Under the pieces are notes generated by a model. The model was not told the origin of the DNA. It saw only the letters and a list, made by a program, of their open reading frames with translations, and searched no databases. Positions 1 through 4,512 of a DNA stretch of 9,355 nt are shown here, piece after piece. Origin of the DNA: CAZLPY01 sp964561525 (GTDB lineage Bacteria > Patescibacteriota > UBA1384 > CAJBMM01); assembly GCA_964561525.1 (NCBI GenBank), contig CAZLPY010000040.1:1-9355 (forward strand), given 5' to 3'. Positions within the stretch are counted from its first letter, which is position 1; each line of letters opens with the position of its first letter. The position numbers and the translations under genes are program-made.

Positions 1-2
1 TG

Positions 3-104
3 ACTGATTTCGAAGGCAACCCATGGACCTATCAGTCAAAGCAACTTGTTGCTGCAAATCCTCATTTGCATCCCATTTTACTGAAGCTAATGCAAGGTTT
101 GTAG
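3..104 (+). CDS. C-terminal fragment of an unrecognised protein
   Basis: An open frame enters from the left edge and stops at TAG (102-104), leaving 33 residues. The tail begins TDFEGNPWTY and ends LLKLMQGL, a mix of polar and short helical sequence. I do not recognise the family from this piece. No promoter or start lies inside the window and no clear intrinsic terminator follows, so the assignment as coding rests only on the open frame and plausible amino-acid composition. It could be a chance frame. Confidence 0.45.
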   Translation, partial: TDFEGNPWTYQSKQLVAANPHLHPILLKLMQGL

Positions 105-198
105 GGATTATTTTATACAGTGAAGTACGACGAATCGCCACATTTTCGTATGGTCAATTAGTGTTGCCAATTTTGATCTAGTTATACAGTTTTAACAC

Positions 199-228
199 TT
201 GACAACCATTTGTATGATACTATATGAT
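199..228 (+). promoter_or_regulatory. Sigma70-type promoter of the small zinc-ribbon gene
   Basis: A perfect TTGACA (199-204) is followed after 18 nt by TATGAT (223-228, five of six matches to TATAAT). Transcription would start near 235, giving a leader of about 110 nt before the ATG at 344. The -10 region is part of a short sequence (ATACTATAT) that recurs just upstream of the ribosome binding site at about 313-321. Confidence 0.6.
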
Positions 229-292
229 GGAGCTTGTGTGTTTGTATCATAACTCGTTGATTCAACATTGCATTTTTCAAAATTGTCGGCTC

Positions 293-327
293 TCGGGCAT
301 TGTTCTGCCCGAATACTATATCATAGT
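293..327 (+). promoter_or_regulatory. Two hairpins in the leader of the zinc-ribbon gene
   Basis: TCGGGCA (293-299) pairs perfectly with TGCCCGA (306-312) over a 6-nt loop. ACTAT (315-319) then pairs with ATAGT (323-327). The second stem ends 5 nt before the Shine-Dalgarno AGAGGA (333-338). No U-run follows, so these are not terminators. Their place suggests control of mRNA stability or translation, which is inference. Confidence 0.45.
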
Positions 328-343
328 CCGAAAGAGGAACTTC

Positions 344-550
344 ATGATCAAGCGCGCGGACACAAGCAACGGGACTGAAGAAACCCTTGTATGTGACGGC
401 ACCGGATGCGGTGCAAACCTCCTTGTCCGACTCGGCTTGCGCCAGAATGGCTGGACGATTTCCAAAGGCGATTTTGAGGATTATCATTATTGCCCTTCGT
501 GCTCCTCAAGCCAAAGAGTCGGGATGCAACCAGAGCTGCAGACGGCGTAG
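344..550 (+). CDS. Small putative zinc-ribbon protein, unknown function
   Basis: A 68-residue protein. The start at 344 is chosen because AGAGGA sits 5-6 nt upstream; a longer reading from 224 would begin inside the -10 box of the promoter. Cys17 and Cys22 (VCDGTGC) lie about 27 residues before Cys49-x-x-Cys52 (YCPSC). The pattern C-x4-C ... C-x2-C resembles a four-cysteine zinc ribbon, though the first knuckle has four spacer residues rather than the usual two. The segment between them (LLVRLGLRQNGWTIS) is typical of a small beta/alpha unit. The tail is Ser/Gln rich. The gene stands alone between its own promoter and terminator, stops with TAG, and matches no family I can name. It may bind nucleic acid or protein, but nothing in the sequence decides this. 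Confidence 0.7.
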   Translation: MIKRADTSNGTEETLVCDGTGCGANLLVRLGLRQNGWTISKGDFEDYHYCPSCSSSQRVGMQPELQTA

Positions 551-596
551 TATCCATCGCATCTTTCGTCTGCTCCTGCAGCCTTACCCAATTTCC

Positions 597-668
597 GCGC
601 CCGGTCCATTAAGACCGGCGCTTACAATACCCCTTCCTGCCCGCCCGCAGGAGGGGGATTATTTTATT
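597..668 (+). terminator. Double hairpin terminator after the zinc-ribbon gene
   Basis: The main stem pairs CCCCTTCCTGC (630-640) with GCAGGAGGGGG (647-657), 11 bp with one G-U pair and a 6-nt loop, followed by ATTATTTTATT. Just upstream, GCGCCCGGTC (597-606) pairs with GACCGGCGC (613-621) with one bulged C. The second hairpin with its U-rich tail is a good intrinsic terminator; the first may reinforce it. Confidence 0.7.
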
Positions 669-695
669 GTGGCATCAATGATTTTAGTGTATAAT
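667..695 (+). promoter_or_regulatory. Promoter of the tRNA-Gly unit
   Basis: A perfect TATAAT (690-695) stands 17 nt after TTGTGG (667-672, weak -35). The predicted start near 702 leaves only a few nucleotides of leader before the tRNA at 705. The -35 overlaps the U-rich tail of the preceding terminator, so the two units are packed tightly. Confidence 0.6.
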
Positions 696-704
696 ATAGA
701 TAAT

Positions 705-778
705 GCGAGTGTAGCATAGTGGTAATGCGTCTGCCTTCCAAGCAGATGAGAGGGGTTCGATTCCCCTCACTCGCTCCA
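705..778 (+). tRNA. tRNA-Gly (anticodon UCC), CCA encoded
   Basis: The acceptor stem GCGAGTG (705-711) pairs perfectly with CACTCGC (768-774). The anticodon stem TCTGC (730-734) pairs with GCAGA (742-746) around loop CTTCCAA, with anticodon TCC at 737-739. The T arm reads GAGGGG-TTCGATT-CCCCTC. The discriminator is T775 and CCA is encoded at 776-778. UCC reads GGA and GGG glycine codons. No intron is visible. The transcript appears to run on into the structured region that follows. Confidence 0.95.
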
Positions 779-782
779 AAAA

Positions 783-1033
783 AACGCGTGGTGGCTTTCG
801 GCCCGACCATTTCCGCAAAACCTGTAGCAACAGGATTTGCAGGAGGCGTCGGGGTGAAACCACTAGCACACGCGTGGCAACTTCAGGCCTGCAAGCTCAA
901 GGCAGGCTTTCAGCACAGGCAGTCCCGCGAAGCTTGAAAAGCGGAGTGGGGCAACGAGCATGAAAGGTGCCAGAGCGTAAAGGCGACGAATTGCTAGCAT
1001 CACGTGGTGACTCCGAAGCTCGCACACACATCG
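783..1033 (+). ncRNA. Candidate structured RNA downstream of tRNA-Gly
   Basis: About 250 nt without a credible ORF, lying between the tRNA and an intrinsic terminator. The first part is one long, nearly continuous hairpin (784-875). ACGCGTG pairs with CACGCGT, GTGG with CCAC, TTTC with GAAA, CCCGAC with GTCGGG, GCAAA with TTTGC, and CCTGT with ACAGG around loop AGCA (826-829). The second part can pair GCCTGC (887-892) with GCAGGC (902-907), CTTTCA (907-912) with TGAAAG (961-966), CGGAGT (942-947) with ACTCCG (1010-1015), and CGAGC (955-959) with GCTCG (1018-1022). Some of these stems compete, and some would cross. I looked for the signature sequences of RNase P RNA, tmRNA, SRP RNA, 6S RNA, 5S rRNA and common riboswitches on both strands and saw none. 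It may be a free ncRNA, a riboswitch for the downstream HD gene, or a decayed element. Confidence 0.5.
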
Positions 1034-1062
1034 TAACCTTTCCAAAAGGTTATTTTTATTTT
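1034..1062 (+). terminator. Intrinsic terminator of the tRNA-Gly/structured RNA unit
   Basis: TAACCTTT (1034-1041) pairs with AAAGGTTA (1045-1052) around a 3-nt loop and is followed by TTTTTATTTT. It lies 23 nt before the HD-domain gene. It therefore either closes the upstream RNA or acts as an attenuator for that gene. Confidence 0.75.
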
Positions 1063-1069
1063 GAGGGTA

Positions 1070-1078
1070 TGCTATCAT
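1070..1078 (+). promoter_or_regulatory. Extended -10 promoter placing the start at the HD gene's ATG
   Basis: TGCTATCAT fits the extended -10 form TG-n-TATAAT with one mismatch. The -35 region at 17-nt spacing is only TTATTT. Transcription is expected about 7 nt after the -10, which is the A of the ATG at 1085. No Shine-Dalgarno sits at usable distance, since GAGGG (1063-1067) is 17 nt away. The simplest reading is a leaderless mRNA. Confidence 0.45.
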
Positions 1079-1084
1079 GGCCTC

Positions 1085-1924
1085 ATGGCAAAAGCTAAAA
1101 AGTCAAAACTAGATCAATTATTGCAACTGGTACGCTTAACCCATCAATTTCGTGATGTTGAACGCATCATCCTAAAAGATGGTAAAAATGCTTGGGAAAA
1201 CGACGCCGAACATAGTTATCAGCTAGCAATGCTGGCATGGTATATCGTAGAGATCGATAAACTGCCACTGAATGCCAGCAAAGTCATTCAAATTGCGCTC
1301 GTACACGACCTTGTTGAAGTGTATGCCGGCGACACACCAATTTTTGGCGATGAGGAATTATTGGCCACGAAGCAAGCCCGTGAAATGGCTGCGATGCTGC
1401 AGCTAAAAAAAGAATTCCCGCTGTTTCAAGGCATGAACAACTTAATTGAGGAATACGAATCACAAACTTCGCTCGAAGCACGATTTATTAAAGCCTTAGA
1501 TAAATTGGAGCCAGTGATTAATATCTTTCTTGATCAAGGGCGTTTGTGGAAAGTAAAAGGCATCACGTTGCAGCGCCTACTCGACGCAAAAGATGTGATA
1601 CCGCAAATTTCCTCTGAATTAGCGCCTTATTACAAAGAGCTGCGTACTATGCTAAATCAAAACCGTCAAGAACTTTTTAACACTGCAGATCGGAGTCAGC
1701 GAGAAATCAAGCCAGGGCTCTACCAACACTACAAAGGCCATCACTATCGTGTGATCGGAACAGCTCTCCATACTGAAACCGAGGAGCAGATGGTGGTATA
1801 CACGCGTGAAGGCGAGAGCGAGTTGTTCACCCGCCCGCTTACTATGTTCCAGGAAACAGTTGAAGTTGATGGCAAACAAGTGAATAGATTTACAAATATC
1901 GAAGAGAATGATGAAGTACAATAA
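1085..1924 (+). CDS. HD-domain 5'-nucleotidase (YfbR-like) fused to DUF1653
   Basis: A 279-residue protein of two domains. Residues about 10-200 form an HD_3/YfbR-like phosphohydrolase: His43 in NDAEHSYQL, the His74-Asp75 pair in ALVHDLVEVYAGDT, and Asp139 in KALDKLEP are the expected metal ligands. Characterised YfbR relatives hydrolyse deoxyribonucleoside 5'-monophosphates. Residues about 209-270 (GLYQHYKGHHYRV ... VVYTREGE ... RPLTMFQETVE) match DUF1653, a small domain of unknown function usually found alone. The basic N-terminus (MAKAKKSK) is not a signal, so the protein is cytoplasmic. A TTG start at 1061 would lie inside the terminator tail and promoter, so ATG 1085 is preferred. The MazG-like gene overlaps its 3' end, which suggests one operon acting on nucleotides. 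The family call is firm; the exact substrate is not. Confidence 0.9.
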   Translation: MAKAKKSKLDQLLQLVRLTHQFRDVERIILKDGKNAWENDAEHSYQLAMLAWYIVEIDKLPLNASKVIQIALVHDLVEVYAGDTPIFGDEELLATKQAREMAAMLQLKKEFPLFQGMNNLIEEYESQTSLEARFIKALDKLEPVINIFLDQGRLWKVKGITLQRLLDAKDVIPQISSELAPYYKELRTMLNQNRQELFNTADRSQREIKPGLYQHYKGHHYRVIGTALHTETEEQMVVYTREGESELFTRPLTMFQETVEVDGKQVNRFTNIEENDEVQ

Positions 1925-2222
1925 ATTGATAAGAGATAAAATCCCCGAGCTCATTGCGTCGCACGGCGGCACTTCAAAAACCCATGTTGCGGACGGCAAC
2001 GAATTTTGGGTAAAATTGAAGGAAAAGTTGGTTGAGGAAGCACAAGAATTTGTGAAAGACGAATCTGAAGCTGAGTTAGCGGATCTGCAAGAGGTAGTAG
2101 AAGCAATCTGTACATTCAAAAAATACGATACTGATCAGATTACATCCATAAAACAATCTAAACTTGAATCTCGAGGAGGATTTACTAAGAGACTGATTCT
2201 TGAGGAGTCATCCGACAACTGA
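1911..2222 (+). CDS. MazG-superfamily NTP pyrophosphohydrolase
   Basis: A 103-residue all-alpha protein opening MKYNKLIRDKIPELI, a hallmark of the house-cleaning NTP-PPase group (COG4997, related to phosphoribosyl-ATP pyrophosphohydrolase). The metal-binding pattern is present: Glu43-Glu44-x-x-Glu47 (EEAQEF) followed by Glu55-x-x-Asp58 (ELADLQE). The conserved ending RGGFTKRLILE is also there. Such enzymes cleave (d)NTPs to (d)NMP and pyrophosphate, often removing non-canonical nucleotides. The start overlaps the HD gene by 14 nt (an extra ATG at 1908 is possible). GAAGAGA upstream, inside the HD gene, can serve as the ribosome site. Its product, an NMP, is the substrate class of the preceding gene, so the pair would take NTPs to nucleosides. 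Function is by family; substrate is not known. Confidence 0.88.
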   Translation: MKYNKLIRDKIPELIASHGGTSKTHVADGNEFWVKLKEKLVEEAQEFVKDESEAELADLQEVVEAICTFKKYDTDQITSIKQSKLESRGGFTKRLILEESSDN

Positions 2223-2251
2223 TAGACACAAACACAAAAATATTGTAGAAT
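2223..2251 (+). promoter_or_regulatory. Promoter of tRNA-Thr
   Basis: TAGACA (2223-2228) and TAGAAT (2246-2251), each five of six to consensus, are separated by exactly 17 nt. The predicted start near 2258 is 5 nt before the tRNA at 2263. The -35 begins directly at the stop of the MazG-like gene. Confidence 0.65.
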
Positions 2252-2262
2252 TTAACTCTGTC

Positions 2263-2338
2263 GCCAAAGTAGCTCAGTTGGTAGAGCAGTACTTTCGTAA
2301 AGTAAAGGTCAGGGGTTCGATCCCCCTCTTTGGCTCCA
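2263..2338 (+). tRNA. tRNA-Thr (anticodon CGU), CCA encoded
   Basis: Acceptor GCCAAAG (2263-2269) pairs with CTTTGGC (2328-2334). The D stem is GCTC/GAGC and the T arm AGGGG-TTCGATC-CCCCT. The anticodon loop TTCGTAA (2294-2300) gives anticodon CGT (2296-2298), which reads ACG. The discriminator is T and CCA is encoded (2336-2338). The anticodon stem GTACT/AGTAA has four pairs plus a G27-A43 mismatch at its outer end. No convincing terminator follows; the next gene converges on the opposite strand. Confidence 0.95.
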
Positions 2339-2358
2339 AAAAGACTTTTGAAACGAAT

Positions 2359-2769
2359 TTATTTCTTCTCAGTGACCCAAACCCAGTGACGCCAAAACAG
2401 TAGCAGTGCTACGAGCATTAAAATGATATCAGTTGTAATGGTGCGGTCAGCTTGCAAGGTTGCGCTGGTACTGGCGTTGGCTCGATCGGCATCGTAGGCT
2501 GCCCGAAGTTGATCGTCAGTCGGAACGTAGGTTGGTTGCGTATCCTTAAGGGGAGTTGGGTAGGATAATTTGCTAATCTTATAGGATTCAAACGACGAGA
2601 GATCACTCGGTCCGACCGGGCCGTAGGCTCCTTGACTAGCATGCAACGGATCTTTCAGATTATAGAGCGCCCCAATCAACGAGCTAATCGAGACAAGAAC
2701 GACAATAATTGCCACCAAACAAACAAGATACCCATATATTTTGCCGATCACGTGCATTTTTTCGCTCAT
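2359..2769 (-). CDS. Two-TM membrane protein, unknown function
   Basis: A 136-residue protein with two hydrophobic helices, residues about 10-37 (IYGYLVCLVAIIVVLVSISS...) and about 112-131 (TTDIILMLVALLLFW). A polar loop of about 75 residues between them is rich in Ser, Asp, Tyr and Pro and most likely faces outside. No motif or family is recognised; two-helix proteins of this shape are common orphans in CPR-type genomes. AAGAG lies 6 nt before the ATG at 2769; a second ATG four codons in is less well placed. The gene ends in TAA close to the convergent tRNA-Thr. It is possibly transcribed independently of the secreted-protein gene behind it, given the -10 box in the 82-nt gap. Confidence 0.75.
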   Translation of the reverse strand: MSEKMHVIGKIYGYLVCLVAIIVVLVSISSLIGALYNLKDPLHASQGAYGPVGPSDLSSFESYKISKLSYPTPLKDTQPTYVPTDDQLRAAYDADRANASTSATLQADRTITTDIILMLVALLLFWRHWVWVTEKK

Positions 2770-2807
2770 TTTATACTCTTTTTTGTTATTTCTGTCCTCA
2801 CTTGAGC

Positions 2808-2813
2808 ATTATA
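2808..2813 (-). promoter_or_regulatory. Perfect -10 box for the two-TM gene
   Basis: The - strand reads TATAAT here, about 40 nt before the start codon at 2769. No good -35 stands at 16-18 nt; TTGTTA is only 13 nt away. Treat it as a probable but incomplete promoter. Confidence 0.4.
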
Positions 2814-2851
2814 AGTATCAATAGTTTAACAACTCGGTATTACAATGAAAA

Positions 2852-3781
2852 TTAGAACTTGTATCCTGCGCCAAGCGATCCTCCTAACCCAGTTGGATTA
2901 AGATCTGCCTGTGCAGATATGTTGATGGTAGAGCCATTGGATAATTTGACCCCTGGTGTGTCCAGCTTAATAGTTGCGCGGTGATTGATCCCACCGATAA
3001 TATTCCCGCCAGTCAAACCAAGCCCCGGACACCCAGCATAATGAGCCTCTAACACCCAACTTCCACCGAAATCCCAATCTGCATTGACATTTAAGCCAGG
3101 GTGGATATTGAGGACGTTAAGGCTGGCACCGGCACTAAAATTCTTGGTCAATTGAAACTGCCGACCTTTTGTATTTGGGCCAGCAAAACTCTTAATTGCC
3201 TTCACCCACTTAAGGCCACTTTGATAGTAGGTTACAGCATCATTAAAGGTAATAGTTTTCACCTTGCTCAAGGAACCCTTGGCACGATTTGCTAGCCAAG
3301 GACCAATATCATTGGTCAGTAAAGACAAATTAGCATCTAGGGCTTGTTGCGCCGCGTCCGGAGTGTCATAGTGCTTCAAGTAGAACGATAATACCTGGCT
3401 GTTATATATGCTGAGTTTGCTCTGGATATATGCATCCAGCGCGGCTTTCACTTGCTGAGATTCACTACTCATGGTCTGGTCGCCAACATTAGCAAAATGA
3501 ATTTTAACCGCACCAGAGTTACTATCTACTTCCGAATCCCAACCCTGGTCGTTGTTGCAACCATAGCCAGAATAACCTGGGCCCGTTGTAGCATCTGGAA
3601 CCAACGTATCCAAGTCAAAACCGGAGGAATATTGGTTGATCTGAGTAGTCGTGGTGCTTGTGGTGGTTGATGCGGATGGACGAGTGCGATTACTGACGTT
3701 ATCGGCTAAGACGCCGATGCCGATACCTAACAATAAGGCAGCAACAAGCATCAAATGTATATGGGGATTCAACTTATTCAT
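2852..3781 (-). CDS. Secreted or N-anchored beta-rich protein, unknown
   Basis: A 309-residue protein. Residues about 10-26 (LMLVAALLLGIGIGVLA) form a signal peptide or anchor, with a possible cleavage after VLA. Residues 36-47 are a Ser/Thr-only linker. The middle (about 105-200) is alpha-helical, with many Ala, Gln and Tyr. From about 207 the pattern alternates polar and apolar residues with many Gly and Asn, typical of beta strands. The protein ends GAGYKF with a terminal Phe, resembling the last strand of outer-membrane barrels. Two cysteines (75, 251) could form a disulfide outside the cell. The start is supported by GGAG (3790-3793), 8 nt upstream, and an extended -10 promoter. No family is recognised. 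It could be a surface or adhesion protein, which is a guess from layout alone. Confidence 0.75.
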   Translation of the reverse strand: MNKLNPHIHLMLVAALLLGIGIGVLADNVSNRTRPSASTTTSTTTTQINQYSSGFDLDTLVPDATTGPGYSGYGCNNDQGWDSEVDSNSGAVKIHFANVGDQTMSSESQQVKAALDAYIQSKLSIYNSQVLSFYLKHYDTPDAAQQALDANLSLLTNDIGPWLANRAKGSLSKVKTITFNDAVTYYQSGLKWVKAIKSFAGPNTKGRQFQLTKNFSAGASLNVLNIHPGLNVNADWDFGGSWVLEAHYAGCPGLGLTGGNIIGGINHRATIKLDTPGVKLSNGSTINISAQADLNPTGLGGSLGAGYKF

Positions 3782-3808
3782 TAATCCTGCTCCGTGGACG
3801 CTGGATTA

Positions 3809-3835
3809 ACTATATCACATTGGATGAGCTGACAA
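3809..3835 (-). promoter_or_regulatory. Promoter of the secreted beta-rich protein gene
   Basis: On the - strand TTGTCA (3830-3835) precedes TATAGT (3809-3814) by 15 nt. TG one base before the -10 makes it an extended -10 element, which can make up for the short spacer. The start would be near 3802, with a leader of about 20 nt. Confidence 0.5.
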
Positions 3836-3859
3836 TATCAAATATTGTGGATAACTATC

Positions 3860-3890
3860 AAAAAACTGGTGGGCTTGCAAGCCCACCAGT
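3860..3890 (-). terminator. Strong intrinsic terminator of the small secreted protein gene
   Basis: Positions 3865-3890 are a perfect palindrome: ACTGGTGGGCTTG followed at once by its reverse complement. In RNA this gives a GC-rich stem of at least 11 bp. Read on the - strand it is followed by TTTTTTGATAG. It lies 16 nt after the stop codon at 3906. Confidence 0.85.
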
Positions 3891-3905
3891 CAATCTGTGT
3901 GGAAA

Positions 3906-4340
3906 CTATGAGGGGATTGGATGTTCCTTCCCCTTCCTTTTGGCGATCGCCGGTTTGATAAAGCGGCTGCCAAATTTTGTCAGCTCTCGGGCCAGGCCCT
4001 GGATATGCTCGGGTTTGACTCCAAGCGCCGTCACCTCTCTCGGGAGCTTGACCTGGTCACCAAATACCGAGAGAAGCCCACAGGCATCCATGGCCTTTGC
4101 CAGATCCTCCACCTCACGAGTTGACATCTTGCTGACGACGTCCGCGATTTCATCTCGCAGACCGTTCTCAGCTTCCCGGCCGATTTTGGCTCCAACCCTC
4201 TTCATCGCGCCAATCACGGAGCTTACGAGTCGATCCTGAGATGACCTAGGCATCTGGGCCTGAGACGCCGGCTCGGATTGAGCAAACACCGGCAGCGACG
4301 TCAAAACGAGAACGAGAATGAGCAATACTCGCTGAATCAT
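3906..4340 (-). CDS. Small secreted helical protein, unknown function
   Basis: A 144-residue precursor. The start is ATG 4340, because AAGGAG (4347-4352) lies 6 nt upstream; the longer open frame to 4418 would begin at the promoter. Residues 1-20 form a classical Sec signal peptide: MIQR, a leucine/valine core, then PVFA before QS, with cleavage expected after VFA. The mature part of about 124 residues has a Ser/Gln-rich start and then mostly amphipathic helices (VIGAMKRVGAKIGREAENGL, REVEDLAKAMDACG), with a very basic end (KPAIAKRKGKEH). It has one cysteine and no catalytic motif I know. The gene uses TAG as stop, like the zinc-ribbon gene, and has its own promoter, structured leader and terminator. 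It is likely exported and may bind anionic surfaces, given the charge; that is inference. Confidence 0.75.
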   Translation of the reverse strand: MIQRVLLILVLVLTSLPVFAQSEPASQAQMPRSSQDRLVSSVIGAMKRVGAKIGREAENGLRDEIADVVSKMSTREVEDLAKAMDACGLLSVFGDQVKLPREVTALGVKPEHIQGLARELTKFGSRFIKPAIAKRKGKEHPIPS

Positions 4341-4359
4341 GAAGTTCTCCTTGGAAAGG

Positions 4360-4397
4360 GCGGCAATTGGCAGATCAATGATGCTGACAATTGCCGC
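4360..4397 (-). promoter_or_regulatory. Inverted repeat in the leader of the small secreted protein gene
   Basis: GCGGCAATTG (4360-4369 on the + strand) and CAATTGCCGC (4388-4397) are perfect 10-bp arms around an 18-nt loop. They sit between the predicted start (about 4402) and the Shine-Dalgarno (4347-4352). No U-run follows, so it is not a terminator. It could be an RNA hairpin controlling translation, or a protein-binding operator just inside the transcript. Confidence 0.5.
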
Positions 4398-4408
4398 AGA
4401 ATACTCAT

Positions 4409-4437
4409 ATATTATCATATTTGTGCAAAATTGTCAA
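4409..4437 (-). promoter_or_regulatory. Promoter of the small secreted protein gene
   Basis: A perfect TTGACA on the - strand (4432-4437) is followed after 17 nt by TAATAT (4409-4414). The AT-rich stretch TATGATAATATATGA around the -10 resembles the -10 region of the zinc-ribbon gene's promoter. Confidence 0.6.
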
Positions 4438-4512
4438 TAGCAAACCAGCCCCTGAGGACTTTGGTGCATATATTACACGTTCTAGATGCTCCTGATGATT
4501 GAGCTGCTAATA

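Noticed and set aside
113..190. Direct repeat TTATACAGT (113-121 and 182-190) as possible att sites or transposon flanks
   Set aside because: Nine AT-rich bases repeated 60 nt apart, with no integrase, transposase or inverted ends nearby; it could occur by chance.
224..343. Longer reading of the zinc-ribbon gene from the ATG at 224
   Set aside because: The start would fall within the -10 box of a good promoter and lacks a ribosome site, while ATG 344 has AGAGGA at proper spacing.
719..937. Open frame across tRNA-Gly and the structured region
   Set aside because: It overlaps the tRNA, has no ribosome site, and its sequence is better explained by RNA stems.
783..1033. RNase P RNA, tmRNA, SRP RNA, 6S RNA, T-box or known riboswitch
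   Set aside because: I searched by eye for GAGGAAAGTCC, tmRNA ends and tag ORF, the SRP GGAA-loop motif, the T-box AGGGTGG sequence and B12, FMN and TPP boxes on both strands and found no match. A covariance search would be decisive.
2336..2370. Possible terminator after tRNA-Thr (CAAAA/TTTTG stem)
   Set aside because: The stem is only 5 AT pairs and no continuous T-run follows.
3906..4418. 170-residue version of the small secreted protein
   Set aside because: The extra 26 residues would be encoded by the promoter and leader hairpin; the internal ATG has an ideal ribosome site and opens a signal peptide.
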